Shown: positions 15,987 through 25,254 of the stretch, piece after piece
How the letters are laid out: every line of letters starts with the position of its first letter
Position numbering within the stretch: position 1 is the first letter of the stretch
From: Pseudomonas putida
GTDB taxonomy: Bacteria; Pseudomonadota; Gammaproteobacteria; Pseudomonadales; Pseudomonadaceae
Assembly: GCF_001976065.1 (NCBI RefSeq)
Contig: NZ_MNAH01000001.1
Span: forward strand, 124,001-188,000
Length of the DNA stretch: 64,000 bases
Direction: 5' to 3'
Position numbers and translations under genes: made by a program
Notes under the pieces: generated by a model
Told to the model about the DNA's origin: nothing
The model's database searches: none
The model's input: only the letters and a program-made list of their open reading frames with translations

Positions 15987-17357
15987 ATGCAATCGTCCAA
16001 GAAGCCGACTCACGTCCGCTATTTGATCCTGCTCATGCTGTTTCTGGTGACCACGATCAACTACGCCGACCGCGCCACTATCGCCATCGCGGGCTCCAGC
16101 CTGCAAAAGGACCTTGGCATCGATGCGGTTACCCTCGGCTATATCTTCTCCGCATTTGGTTGGGCCTACGTGGCCGGGCAAATTCCCGGTGGCTGGCTGC
16201 TGGACCGTTTCGGTTCGAAAAAAATCTATGCACTGAGCATCTTCACCTGGTCCCTGTTCACCGTGTTGCAGGGTTATGTCGGCGAGTTCGGCATGTCCAC
16301 GGCGGTGGTTGCGCTGTTCATGCTGCGCTTTCTGGTGGGGCTGGCCGAAGCGCCGTCCTTCCCGGGCAACGCACGCATCGTCGCGGCCTGGTTCCCCACT
16401 GCCGAACGCGGCACCGCTTCGGCGATCTTCAACTCGGCGCAGTACTTTGCCACCGTGTTGTTTGCACCGCTGATGGGCTGGATCGTCTACAGCTTCGGCT
16501 GGCAGCACGTGTTCATCGTCATGGGCGTGATCGGCATCATCTTCTCCGGCATCTGGCTGAAGGTTATCTACAGCCCGCGCCAACACCCGATGATCAACGA
16601 CGCCGAGTTCAAGCACATTGCCGACAATGGCGGCATGGTCGACATGGACCAGGACAAGGGCAAAGGCAAAAAGGCCGACGGTCCGAAATGGGACTATATC
16701 CGCCAGTTGCTGACCAATCGCATGATGCTCGGTGTGTATCTGGGCCAGTACTGCATCAACGGCATCACCTACTTCTTCCTGACCTGGTTCCCGGTGTACC
16801 TGGTGCAGGAACGCGGCATGACCATCCTCAAGGCCGGTTTCATTGCCTCGTTGCCGGCGATCTGCGGCTTCATCGGCGGTGTGCTCGGCGGCGTGATTTC
16901 CGACTACCTGCTGCGCAAGGGCCATTCCCTGACCTTCGCCCGCAAGGCGCCGATCATCGCCGGCCTGCTGGTGTCCAGCAGCATCGTTGCCTGCAACTAC
17001 GTAGACGTTGAATGGATGGTCGTGGGCTTCATGGCCCTGGCGTTCTTCGGCAAAGGCGTGGGTGCATTGGGTTGGGCCGTGGTGTCCGATACTTCACCGA
17101 AGCAGATCGCTGGTTTGAGCGGTGGCCTGTTCAACACCTTCGGTAACCTGGCCTCGATCACCACTCCGATCGTGATTGGCTACATCATCAGCTCCACCGG
17201 CTCGTTCAAATGGGCGCTGGTGTTTGTCGGTTGCAACGCACTGGTCGCAGTGTTCAGCTACCTGGTCATCGTCGGTCCGATCAAGCGAGTGGTGCTCAAG
17301 GAGCCGCCGGTAAACGGTCCTGAAGCATCCGGTAAATTGTCACAAGCGCATTCCTGA
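15987..17357 (+). CDS. MFS aldarate (galactarate/glucarate) transporter, GudP/GarP type
   Basis: 456 aa, twelve predicted membrane helices, anion:cation symporter branch of the major facilitator superfamily. The N-terminus ([20 protein letters not shown]) and the loop [14 protein letters not shown] are typical of GudP, GarP and ExuT relatives. A charged central loop lies around residues 205-230 ([16 protein letters not shown]). GGGAG precedes the ATG by 9 bases. It sits between the dehydrogenase gene and garD, so uptake of galactarate and perhaps glucarate by proton symport is the likely job. The exact substrate cannot be read from sequence. Confidence 0.88.
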   Translation: MQSSKKPTHVRYLILLMLFLVTTINYADRATIAIAGSSLQKDLGIDAVTLGYIFSAFGWAYVAGQIPGGWLLDRFGSKKIYALSIFTWSLFTVLQGYVGEFGMSTAVVALFMLRFLVGLAEAPSFPGNARIVAAWFPTAERGTASAIFNSAQYFATVLFAPLMGWIVYSFGWQHVFIVMGVIGIIFSGIWLKVIYSPRQHPMINDAEFKHIADNGGMVDMDQDKGKGKKADGPKWDYIRQLLTNRMMLGVYLGQYCINGITYFFLTWFPVYLVQERGMTILKAGFIASLPAICGFIGGVLGGVISDYLLRKGHSLTFARKAPIIAGLLVSSSIVACNYVDVEWMVVGFMALAFFGKGVGALGWAVVSDTSPKQIAGLSGGLFNTFGNLASITTPIVIGYIISSTGSFKWALVFVGCNALVAVFSYLVIVGPIKRVVLKEPPVNGPEASGKLSQAHS

Positions 17358-17368
17358 GGAGCGGCGTC

Positions 17369-18922
17369 ATGCAGTTGATTGAACATTCCGACTCGCCGCG
17401 TTACATCCGCCTGCACGAGCGGGACAATGTGGTGATCGTGGTCAATGACCAGGGTGTGCCGGCCGGAACCGAGTTCCCGGATGGCCTGGTCACCGTGGAC
17501 TTCGTGCCACAGAGCCACAAGGCCACCCTTGTAGGCATTCCCGAGGGTGGCCAGGTGATTCGTTACGGGCAGGTGATCGGCTACGCCCTGCAGCCGATTC
17601 CCCGTGGCAGTTGGGTCAAGGAAGATCAACTGCGCATGCCGACCGCGCCGCCGCTGGACAGCCTGCCGCTGTCCACCGAAGTGCCGGCCGCGCAGGCACC
17701 GCTGGAAGGTTATACGTTCGAGGGTTATCGCAACGCCGACGGTACGGTCGGCACGCGTAACATTCTGGGCATCACGACCACGGTGCAGTGCGTAACGGGT
17801 GTACTGGATCATGCGGTCAAGCGCATCAAGGACGAGCTGTTGCCCAAGTACCCACACGTCGATGACGTAGTGGCGCTGACCCACAGCTACGGCTGTGGCG
17901 TGGCAATCACCGCGACTGACGCCTATATCCCGATCCGCACCGTGCGCAACCTGGCGCGCAACCCGAACCTGGGAGGCGAAGCCTTGGTGATCAGCCTTGG
18001 CTGCGAGAAATTGCAGGCCGGGCAAGTGATGCACGAGGACGATGCCTCGGTGGACTTGAGCGAGCCGTGGCTGTATCGCCTGCAGGATTCCAGTCACGGA
18101 TTTACCGAGATGATCGAACAGATCATGGAGCTGGCGGAAATCCGTCTGAAGAAGCTTGATCAACGCCGTCGGGAAACCGTACCGGCGTCGGAGCTGATCC
18201 TCGGCATGCAATGTGGTGGCAGTGATGCGTTTTCCGGGATCACCGCCAACCCGGCCCTGGGTTATGCCTCGGACCTGTTACTGCGTGCCGGTGCGACGGT
18301 GATGTTCTCCGAAGTGACTGAGGTTCGCGATGCGATCTACCTGCTGACCTCCCGCGCTAAAACCGAGGCAGTCGCGCAGGAACTGGTGCGGGAAATGGAC
18401 TGGTACGACCGTTACCTGGCCAAGGGTGAGGCGGACCGCAGTGCCAACACCACGCCGGGTAACAAGAAGGGCGGGTTGTCGAACATTGTCGAGAAGTCCC
18501 TGGGCTCGATCGTCAAGTCCGGCAGCAGTGCGATCAGCGGGGTGCTCGGCCCTGGCGAGCGTTTCAAGGAAAAAGGCCTGATCTTCTGCGCGACCCCGGC
18601 CAGTGACTTTGTCTGCGGTACCTTGCAACTGGCGGCGGGGATGAACCTGCATGTGTTCACCACGGGGCGCGGTACGCCTTATGGACTGGCCATGGCACCG
18701 GTGGTGAAAGTGTCGACCCGGACCGAACTGGCGCAGCGCTGGCCGGACCTGATCGACATCGACGCCGGGCGCATTGCCACCGGTCGCGCTTCCATCGAGG
18801 AGCTTGGCTGGGAGCTGTTCCACTACTACCTGGATGTGGCCAGCGGCAAGCAGCAGACGTGGGCTGAAAAGCACAAGCTGCATAACGACATCACCTTGTT
18901 CAACCCGGCGCCGATCACGTAG
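17369..18922 (+). CDS. garD: Galactarate dehydratase (UxaA/GarD family)
   Basis: 517 aa. An N-terminal SAF domain (about residues 1-95) is followed by the UxaA/GarD catalytic part starting with [17 protein letters not shown]. Cysteine and histidine residues that could bind the catalytic metal appear in [21 protein letters not shown] and [19 protein letters not shown]. It would dehydrate galactarate to 5-keto-4-deoxyglucarate, the substrate of KdgD. The ATG lies 12 bases after the transporter stop with TGAGGAG overlapping that stop, so it is in the same operon. An altronate dehydratase role is the main alternative, but kdgD and the dehydrogenase beside it favour galactarate. Confidence 0.88.
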   Translation: MQLIEHSDSPRYIRLHERDNVVIVVNDQGVPAGTEFPDGLVTVDFVPQSHKATLVGIPEGGQVIRYGQVIGYALQPIPRGSWVKEDQLRMPTAPPLDSLPLSTEVPAAQAPLEGYTFEGYRNADGTVGTRNILGITTTVQCVTGVLDHAVKRIKDELLPKYPHVDDVVALTHSYGCGVAITATDAYIPIRTVRNLARNPNLGGEALVISLGCEKLQAGQVMHEDDASVDLSEPWLYRLQDSSHGFTEMIEQIMELAEIRLKKLDQRRRETVPASELILGMQCGGSDAFSGITANPALGYASDLLLRAGATVMFSEVTEVRDAIYLLTSRAKTEAVAQELVREMDWYDRYLAKGEADRSANTTPGNKKGGLSNIVEKSLGSIVKSGSSAISGVLGPGERFKEKGLIFCATPASDFVCGTLQLAAGMNLHVFTTGRGTPYGLAMAPVVKVSTRTELAQRWPDLIDIDAGRIATGRASIEELGWELFHYYLDVASGKQQTWAEKHKLHNDITLFNPAPIT

Positions 18923-18929
18923 GACCGCG

Positions 18930-19026
18930 TCGCCTGCTTCGCGAGCAAGCCCGCTCCCACATTCGACCGCATGCAGCCTGAAGGAATGCGATCAAATGTG
19001 GGAGCGGGCTTGCTCGCGAAGGCGAT
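18930..19026. repeat. REPIN after garD
   Basis: GCCTGCTTCGCGAGCAAGCCCGCTCCCACA near 18932-18961 faces TGTGGGAGCGGGCTTGCTCGCGAAGGCGA at about 18998-19026. The REP heads face outward, as in 13022-13118, while the sequence is the GGGCTTGCTCGCGAA type seen at 58001-58090. It separates the galactarate operon from the AEC transporter gene. Confidence 0.88.
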
Positions 19027-19099
19027 CTACCAGACGCCAACGTCCTCAGTGGCTTATCATTAGCCCCCTAACGACGCCCACCCCAAGGTTCCCACCGGC

Positions 19100-20041
19100 A
19101 TGCTGGCAATTTTCCTCGAAACCCTGAACATCACCGCACCGGTGTTTGCCATGCTGTTTCTGGGGGTGTTGCTCAAGCGCATCGACTGGATCAACGACAA
19201 CTTCATCCATACCGCCTCGTCCCTGGTGTTCAACGTCACCATGCCGGCGCTGCTGTTCCTGGGCATCCTGCATGCCGACCTGCATGCCGCGTTGCAACCG
19301 GCACTGCTGATCTACTTCTCCGTCGCCACCCTGGTGTGCTTTGCCATTGCCTGGGGCTGGGCGATCTTCAGGTGCCCGCGCGAAGACCGGGGGATTTACA
19401 CCCAGGGGGCGTTTCGCGGCAACAACGGCGTGATCGGCCTGGCGCTGGCTGCGAGCATGTACGGCGACTACGGGATTTCCCTGGGGGCGATTCTGGCCGC
19501 GCTGGTGATCCTGTTCTACAACACGCTGTCGACCATCGTGCTGGCGGTCTACAGCCCGGTGATCAAGTCCGATCCGTGGAGCATCTGCAAAAGCGTGATG
19601 GTCAATCCGCTGATCATCAGCGTGATTACGGCGGCACCCTTTGCCTATTTCAAGATCAGCCTGCCGGGATGGCTGGAGACCTCCGGCCAGTATCTGGCGC
19701 AAACCACTTTGCCGTTGGCGTTGATCTGCATTGGCGGCACGCTGTCGCTGGCGGCCATGCGCAAAAGTGGCTCGATGGCGCTCAGTTCAAGCCTGGTGAA
19801 AATGCTCGGCCTGCCGATCCTGGCGACGCTCGGCGCGTGGCTCTGGGGTTTTCGCGGTGCTGAGTTGGGGATTCTGTTTTTGTACTTCGGCAGCCCGACC
19901 GCCGCCGCCAGTTTTGTCATGGCCCGGGCGGCGGACGGCAATCATGAACTGGCGGCGGCGATCATTGTTATCACCACGCTGATGGCGGCGGTGACCACCA
20001 ACATCGGGATCTTTTTGTTGCAGTGGGGTGGGTGGATCTAG
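19100..20041 (+). CDS. AEC (auxin efflux carrier) family transporter
   Basis: 313 aa, about ten hydrophobic helices. The family is recognised by TAPVFAMLFLGVLLKRIDWIN at the start, LVFNVTMPALLFLGI in helix two, QGAFRGNNGVIGLALA in the middle and FGSPTAAASFVMARA near the end. Bacterial members export or exchange small dicarboxylates such as malonate or malate, and some other metabolites; the substrate here is unknown. It starts 177 bases after garD across a REPIN, so it may not be in the galactarate operon. Its stop codon overlaps that of the opposing PqaA-like pseudogene: the four bases CTAG at 20038-20041 end both reading frames. Confidence 0.85.
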   Translation: MLAIFLETLNITAPVFAMLFLGVLLKRIDWINDNFIHTASSLVFNVTMPALLFLGILHADLHAALQPALLIYFSVATLVCFAIAWGWAIFRCPREDRGIYTQGAFRGNNGVIGLALAASMYGDYGISLGAILAALVILFYNTLSTIVLAVYSPVIKSDPWSICKSVMVNPLIISVITAAPFAYFKISLPGWLETSGQYLAQTTLPLALICIGGTLSLAAMRKSGSMALSSSLVKMLGLPILATLGAWLWGFRGAELGILFLYFGSPTAAASFVMARAADGNHELAAAIIVITTLMAAVTTNIGIFLLQWGGWI

Positions 20042-21521
20042 CGGCTGGCCATCTCGGGCAGGGTTTTGCACAGTGGCCCGGTCTCTGGAGGTGCTGCGGT
20101 CGGGTAGCGATCAGGCAGGACCTGTACCGGTGTGGTGACGACAAAACCATCGGCGAAGGTCGCCTCGACAAATGTTGCTGTCCAGCCCTGTTCGGGTGTC
20201 TCTATCTGTATCTGTGCATGCATTGGGGTGGAAGGGGTGACATGCCGTGGCTGATAACGAATTCCGCAAGCATCCCGGAAGTCCCGCGCCATCGGGTTCA
20301 CGGCCGTCCATTGAGTCACCTGAACCGGCGCCTCGGTAAAGTGCAGCGAAACGGCTTTGCCCGTTCCATGGGTTGTTGCGCTTGTCGTCACGGAGGGTAA
20401 CGGGCGATCTTGCTGCCACCGATTGACTACAGGAATCAGTGAGCTTTCAACGAATTGCCTGATGCCGTTGTGGCTGGAATTGGGGGCAACCCGCAGGCTC
20501 TTCGGCCCAGGCAGTCGATCGAAATAGATATCCGAATTGTCAGGGGTGAAAAAGTCGTCACTGCTGGCGTTGACGACGTATTTCGCAATGGCCAAGCGCT
20601 CGGCATAGGCGCTGTCCAGATAAGCCAGGGGGTCGACGATTTTCAGCAGTTTCTCGAAGTTTTCGGTGTGGCGCAGACGGAGCACCCCTTCGCTGTAATA
20701 GTCATAGAAGGCCAGCGGCCAGTTTTTGCCATAGGTTTGAAAGGTATGTTCGAACACTTTGGCTGTGCCGAGTCCATCAGACAAATGGCACGACGGCGTT
20801 GACGCGCTCATCGGCAATAGCGGCCAGCCAAGCTGCCCAGGCGCGTTTCGACACCCCACTGGCAATAAATCGTTCAACTTTCCATGGCTTCAGTTCTTTC
20901 TGGGCAAGGTCCATCGCCTTGACCAAGGATGCCATCATCGGTACATGAGCCACCATGTAGGGGCGCGTTTCAGGACTTTCGAGAAACAACTTCCAACTAT
21001 GGGCGACACTTGAGTCTTCTGTGCGGGGAACTCCGTCATCGGCGTAAGTGAGATATTGATTGGGGATGTCGCTGAGCGAAATGACGATTGTATTAGTTTG
21101 GCGTGCAACTTCCAGGGCCATGGCTTGAGTGAAATCTGTAGGTTCAGATTTAGCCTTGTTGCCGGCGGGTATGTTGGTTCCGTTGTTGGCGACCAGTAAT
21201 GCCTGTCCATGAAGGGCGTTGTGCGGGATATAAATATCGACACTATGTTTCCATTGTTCCGGGCTGACCAGTCCTTCAGGCGACCACTGTTGAGATGACA
21301 GGTCAAAGCTGCGCTTCACTACGCCAGGAAAGGTCTCGGAGCCTTTTGCGAAGTAGAGTAATGGTTTGCTTGCTTCCTGGTTTTTATAGCAGTTCAGTAT
21401 TTCGCTGAAATCGTTGGGGGGGAGCGCATGTATCGACCAATGTTTCGGCTTGTGCACTGAAGCTTGCCAATCCAAGAATTACTAACATGTTTGGTAGAAT
21501 GACACGAAGGGTGGATCGCAT
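20038..21521 (-). pseudogene. PqaA-like (PhoPQ-activated pathogenicity-related) hydrolase, two frameshifts
   Basis: Reading leftward from an ATG at 21521, a signal peptide (MRSTLRVILPNMLVILGLAS, then FSAQA) runs into TLVDTCAPP. At the 7-base C-run (G at 21416-21422) the frame breaks; with six C residues it would continue PPNDFSEILNCYKN in the frame of 21475-20777. That frame holds the nucleophile motif ASGVSKRAW and ends VNAVVPFV-stop at 20777. The next frame continues DGLGTAKVFEHTFQTYGKNW, so restoring two bases gives the family pattern VPFVIDGLGTAKV. The last part keeps a plausible catalytic Asp (SSDDFFTPD) and His (APNSSHNG). The family is an alpha/beta hydrolase-like exported protein of unclear function. 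All active-site parts survive, so decay is recent, or one of the shifts is a sequencing error. Confidence 0.8.
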
Positions 21522-21529
21522 TGGACTAG

Positions 21530-21700
21530 TCTCGCTTGTTTCAATTTTTTTATGATTGTTATCGCGAAATTATTTTTGCGGCCGGAAAATATTGTCTTCG
21601 TGTCATTGAAATTGGAAGTTTTTTTGGAAGTGTTGTTTTTCGGAATATATGTAATGGAAAGTGTCGTTATAAGTAAGCGTTAGTCGGATTTCTGGCAATC
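21530..21700. other. AT-rich segment upstream of the PqaA-like pseudogene
   Basis: This stretch is markedly AT-richer than its surroundings, with runs such as TTTTTTTAT near 21545 and TTTTTTTGG near 21620. A TATATT on the minus strand near 21645 with TTATAA 17 bases further up is a weak promoter candidate for the pseudogene. No gene is visible. The composition suggests the pqaA-like gene and its promoter were acquired. Confidence 0.5.
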
Positions 21701-21767
21701 GAATGCATTCGACGGGACGGCGAAATCAATCACGGTCCCCATCGAACCAAGTTTTAAACGGTAAGGG

Positions 21768-22139
21768 TTACTGGTGTTGCTCAATCACTTCCTGCGCCGC
21801 GCGAAACGCATCTATCGCTGCCGGCACACCCGCATACACCGCGCAGTGCAGCAGTGCCTCGCGAATCTCCTCCACGGTGCAGCCGTTGTTCAGCGCGCCG
21901 CGTACGTGACCTTTCAATTCCTGTGGGCACTTCAGCGCGGTCAACGCGGCCAGGGTAATCAGGCTGCGGGTTTTCAACGGCAGGCCTTCGCGATTCCACA
22001 CGCCGCCCCAGGCATGATCGTTGACGAAATCCTGCAGCGGTTGGGTGAACTCGGTGGCATTGTCCAGGGCGCGGTCGACGAAGGAGTCGCCCATCACTTG
22101 GCGACGTACTTCGACGCCGGCTTTTTTATTCTCGGTCAT
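21768..22139 (-). CDS. Carboxymuconolactone-decarboxylase family protein (PcaC-like)
   Basis: 123 aa, all-alpha CMD domain. The stretch AWGGVWNREGLPLKTRSLITLAALTAL followed by LKGHVRGALNNGCTVEEIREALLHCAVYAG matches the PcaC-type 4-carboxymuconolactone decarboxylase pattern. It lacks the CxxC of the AhpD peroxidase branch. No other beta-ketoadipate gene is nearby, so a true protocatechuate-pathway role is unproven. The ATG follows AGAGGGAATTGCC, and its first bases overlap the stop of the antiporter gene (ATGA), suggesting translational coupling to that membrane protein. Confidence 0.8.
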   Translation of the reverse strand: MTENKKAGVEVRRQVMGDSFVDRALDNATEFTQPLQDFVNDHAWGGVWNREGLPLKTRSLITLAALTALKCPQELKGHVRGALNNGCTVEEIREALLHCAVYAGVPAAIDAFRAAQEVIEQHQ

Positions 22140-23230
22140 GGCAATTCCCTCTTGTGGTGTTGGCGACGCCAGGCGCGCAATGACGTGAACAACAAGTACG
22201 CCAGTAGTGCCGGCAGGACGAAAAACAGCATCAGGTGTTCAAGCTTGCCGGCCAGCGGCATGCCGGTGGTGAACGACACCACGTGCAGGCCGTAAGCCAG
22301 GTACAGGCCGAGAAACACCAGGCCCTCGGCGCGGGTCACCCGGTAACCGGAATAGAATACCGGCAGGCACAACGCCGCGACGCCAAGCATCACCGGCAGG
22401 TCGAAATCCAGCGCGTTGGGCGATACCGACAAGGGCGAGGGTGCAATCAGCGCCGTCAGGCCCAGAACGCCCAACAGGTTGAACAGATTGCTGCCGATCA
22501 CGTTGCCCACGGCAATTTCCCGTTCGCCGCGCAACGCGGCGATCAGCGAAGTGGCCAGTTCCGGGAGCGAAGTGCCAACGGCGACGACGGTCAGGCCGAT
22601 GATCCGCTCCGACAGCCCCAGGTCGGTGGCGACCGCGACCGCCGCTCCCAGCAGCAGATGCCCGGCGTACACCAGCATCGCCAGGCCGGCGAGGATCATC
22701 AACAGGCTGCGCAGCCAGGGTGCTTGGCCGCTGTGGTCATGGCTTGATACCGGACGTACCGAATGCCGCGACTGGCGCAGCAACAAGGCCAGGTACAGCA
22801 GCAGTGCCACCAGCAACATGACGCCGTCGGCACGGGTCAGCTCTTCATTCCACGCCAGGAAGAACACCAACAGGCTGGCGCCGATCATCAGCGGGATGTC
22901 CAGGCGCACTAGCTGTCGGGAAACCCGCAACGGAATGATCAGGGCGGAAAACCCGAGGGTGACGAGGATGTTGAAGATACTGCTGCCGATCACGCTGCCG
23001 ACGGCAATGTCGGCGTTGTGCGCCAAGGTGGCTTGCAGGCTGACCGCCATCTGCGGTGCGCTGCTGCCGAGGGCGACGATGGTCAGGCCGATGATCAGTG
23101 GGCGTACGTGCAGGCGTGCGGCCAGGCGCACGGCGGCGCGCACCATCAGTTCGGCGCCGGCAATCAGTAGCACCAGCCCGCTGAGCAATTCGATCACGCT
23201 GATCAGGGGTAAATCGGCTAGTCCGAAAAT
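22136..23230 (-). CDS. Calcium/sodium antiporter, CaCA (YrbG-like) family
   Basis: Two alpha repeats, each with GSS/GTS-x-PE/PQ motifs: IVALGSSAPQMAVSLQA with GSVIGSSIFNILVTLG, and VVAVGTSLPELATSLIAALRG with GNVIGSNLFNLLGVLG. They are separated by a polar loop and flanked by about ten helices, as in Na+/Ca2+ or K+-dependent exchangers. The frame remains open to 23599, but that part reads through rlpA in another frame. A normal start is missing: GTG at 23197 has no ribosome-binding site, whereas ATT at 23230 has GGAG exactly 8 bases upstream. I give the ATT start (364 aa). The first repeat's Gln in SSAPQ replaces the usual Glu, which may alter ion binding. Confidence 0.82.
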   Translation of the reverse strand: MFGLADLPLISVIELLSGLVLLIAGAELMVRAAVRLAARLHVRPLIIGLTIVALGSSAPQMAVSLQATLAHNADIAVGSVIGSSIFNILVTLGFSALIIPLRVSRQLVRLDIPLMIGASLLVFFLAWNEELTRADGVMLLVALLLYLALLLRQSRHSVRPVSSHDHSGQAPWLRSLLMILAGLAMLVYAGHLLLGAAVAVATDLGLSERIIGLTVVAVGTSLPELATSLIAALRGEREIAVGNVIGSNLFNLLGVLGLTALIAPSPLSVSPNALDFDLPVMLGVAALCLPVFYSGYRVTRAEGLVFLGLYLAYGLHVVSFTTGMPLAGKLEHLMLFFVLPALLAYLLFTSLRAWRRQHHKRELP

Positions 23231-23247
23231 GGTCGGGACTCCGTCGG

Positions 23248-23619
23248 TCAGTCGAGGGCCTGCACGCGAACCCGCGCGGTGCCGCTCTTGAGCATGCCCA
23301 GGCGTTCGGCGGCCTCCTGGGACAGGTCGATCAAGCGGCCCCGGGTATGCGGGCCGCGGTCGTTGATGCGTACCACGCAGGATCTGTCGTTGTTCAGGTT
23401 GGTGACCTTCACCCGTGTACCGAAGGGTAGCTGGCGATGGGCGGCGGTCAGGGAATTCTTGTTGAAACGCTCGCCACTGGCGGTGCGTTTGCCTTGGTGT
23501 TTGGCGCCGTAGTAGGACGCAACGCCGGTTTTGTCGTAGCCGTGGGGGTCGACGGTATCGTTGCTGGCGCAACCGGCCAGGAACGAGAGCAGGGCGCAAA
23601 GTCCAAGTAGACGCTTCAT
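23248..23619 (-). CDS. RlpA-like lipoprotein with double-psi beta-barrel domain
   Basis: 123 aa. A lipoprotein signal ends in the lipobox LAGC, with the acylated Cys17. The DPBB domain follows: GVASYYGAKHQGKRTASGERF, LTAAHRQLPFGTRVKVTNL and VVRINDRGPHTRGRLIDLS are the RlpA hallmarks, including the catalytic-site Asp in NDRGP. There is no SPOR domain, so it is much shorter than classical RlpA, which cleaves naked glycan strands at the septum. GGAAG lies about 9 bases before the ATG at 23619; the longer frame from 23799 reads through a REPIN and is rejected. It precedes the antiporter gene by 17 bases and probably shares its transcript. Confidence 0.87.
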   Translation of the reverse strand: MKRLLGLCALLSFLAGCASNDTVDPHGYDKTGVASYYGAKHQGKRTASGERFNKNSLTAAHRQLPFGTRVKVTNLNNDRSCVVRINDRGPHTRGRLIDLSQEAAERLGMLKSGTARVRVQALD

Positions 23620-23640
23620 TTGAAAACTTCCAAAAACAAA

Positions 23641-23759
23641 TGTGGGAGCGGCGGTGCGACGATTCGACTTGCTCGCGAATGCATTCTGACAGTCAACTTT
23701 GAATTGAGTGCCCAACCGCATTCGCGAGCAAGTCGAATCGTCCCACCGCCGCTCCCACA
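23641..23759. repeat. Long inverted repeat of a composite REP type
   Basis: Two 42-base arms, 23641-23682 and 23718-23759, are inverted copies with one mismatch (GTGCGACG against GTGGGACG). Each combines TGTGGGAGCGGCGGTG with CGACTTGCTCGCGAATGC. The arms are longer than those of the other REPINs in the window. It lies between gatB and the RlpA-like gene. Confidence 0.88.
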
Positions 23760-23798
23760 GGGGAATGGAGCCAGTGTGTTGGGCTGGCTCCATTTTCA

Positions 23799-25244
23799 TC
23801 AGCCTTCGAGCTTGCTTTTGAGCAGTTCGTTAACCTGTTGCGGGTTGGCCTTGCCTTTGGAGGCTTTCATGGCCTGGCCGACGAAGAAGCCGAACATCTT
23901 GCCGCGCTTGGCTTCGTCTGCCGCGCGGTATTGCTCGACTTGCTCGGCGTTGGCCGCAAGCATTTCATCCAGCACCGCCGAGATCGCGCCGGTGTCGGTC
24001 ACTTGCTTCAAGCCGCGCTTGTCGATGATCTCGTCCGCGCTGCCTTCGCCGTTGGCCATCGCTTCAAAGACCACCTTGGCGATCTTGCCGGAGATGGTGT
24101 TGTCCTTGATGCGCAGCAGCATGCCGCCCAGTTGCTCTGCGGAAACCGGTGACTGTTCGATGTCCAGGCCTTGCTTGTTGAGCAGGCTGCCCAACTCGAC
24201 CATCACCCAGTTGGCCGCCAGCTTGGCGTCGCCGCCGATGCTCGCGACTTTCTCGAAGTAGTCGGCCTGCTCGCGGCTGGTGGCCAGGACGCTGGCATCG
24301 TACACAGACAGGCCAAACTGCGCCTGGAAGCGCTCACGCTTCTGCGGCGGCAATTCCGGCAGGGTGGCGCGCACGTCATCGAGGAAAGAGTTCTCGATGA
24401 CCACCGGCAGCAGGTCCGGATCGGGGAAGTAACGATAGTCGTTGGCTTCCTCTTTACTGCGCATCGGACGGGTCTCGTCCTTGTTCGGATCGTACAGGCG
24501 AGTCTGCTGGATGACCTTGCCGCCGTCTTCGATCAGCTCGATCTGGCGCTGGATTTCGCTGTTGATCGCCTTCTCGATGAAGCGGAACGAGTTGACGTTC
24601 TTGATCTCGCAGCGCGTACCGAACTCGACCTGGCCTTTTGGACGGATCGACACGTTGCAGTCGCAACGCAGCGAGCCTTCGGCCATGTTGCCATCGCAAA
24701 TCCCCAGGTAACGTACCAGTGCGTGGATCGCCTTGACGTAAGCCACGGCTTCCTTGGCGCTGCGCATGTCCGGCTCGGAAACGATCTCCAGCAGCGGCGT
24801 GCCGGCACGGTTCAGGTCAATGCCAGTGGCGCCGCTGAATTCTTCGTGCAGGCTCTTGCCGGCGTCTTCTTCCAGGTGCGCGCGGGTGATGCCGACGCGT
24901 TTGACCGTGCCGTCTTCAAGGGCGATGTCCAGGTGGCCCTTGCCGACGATCGGCAATTCCATCTGGCTGATCTGGTAACCCTTGGGCAGGTCCGGGTAGA
25001 AATAGTTTTTCCGGGCGAACACGTTGTGCTGGCCAATCTCGGCGTCAATCGCCAGGCCGAACATCACCGCCATGCGCACCGCTTCCTGGTTCAGCACCGG
25101 CAGTACGCCAGGCATGCCCAGGTCGATCAGGCTGGCCTGGGTGTTCGGCTCGGAGCCGAAGGTGGTGGAACTACCGGAAAAGATTTTCGACCGGGTGGTG
25201 AGCTGGGTATGAATCTCCAGCCCGATCACGACTTCCCATTGCAT
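23799..25244 (-). CDS. gatB: Asp-tRNA(Asn)/Glu-tRNA(Gln) amidotransferase subunit B
   Basis: 481 aa. GatB is the kinase-like and tRNA-binding subunit of the GatCAB complex, which activates mischarged Glu-tRNAGln or Asp-tRNAAsn and receives ammonia from GatA. The start [13 protein letters not shown] and the stretches [25 protein letters not shown] and [15 protein letters not shown] are diagnostic. The cysteines in [19 protein letters not shown] fit the zinc and active-site region. The C-terminal GatB/YqeY helical domain occupies the last 140 residues. GAGGAG precedes the ATG. It is the last gene of gatC-gatA-gatB, 10 bases after gatA. Confidence 0.97.
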   Translation of the reverse strand: MQWEVVIGLEIHTQLTTRSKIFSGSSTTFGSEPNTQASLIDLGMPGVLPVLNQEAVRMAVMFGLAIDAEIGQHNVFARKNYFYPDLPKGYQISQMELPIVGKGHLDIALEDGTVKRVGITRAHLEEDAGKSLHEEFSGATGIDLNRAGTPLLEIVSEPDMRSAKEAVAYVKAIHALVRYLGICDGNMAEGSLRCDCNVSIRPKGQVEFGTRCEIKNVNSFRFIEKAINSEIQRQIELIEDGGKVIQQTRLYDPNKDETRPMRSKEEANDYRYFPDPDLLPVVIENSFLDDVRATLPELPPQKRERFQAQFGLSVYDASVLATSREQADYFEKVASIGGDAKLAANWVMVELGSLLNKQGLDIEQSPVSAEQLGGMLLRIKDNTISGKIAKVVFEAMANGEGSADEIIDKRGLKQVTDTGAISAVLDEMLAANAEQVEQYRAADEAKRGKMFGFFVGQAMKASKGKANPQQVNELLKSKLEG

Positions 25245-25254
25245 GTGTGTCTCC

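Noticed and set aside
20777..21475. Treating the two pqaA-like frames as two separate genes
   Set aside because: Together with the upstream signal peptide they reconstruct one family pattern across two frame breaks; neither has its own start with a ribosome-binding site.
23231..23599. N-terminal extension of the antiporter frame
   Set aside because: This part overlaps the RlpA-like gene in another frame and reads as arginine/proline-rich nonsense.
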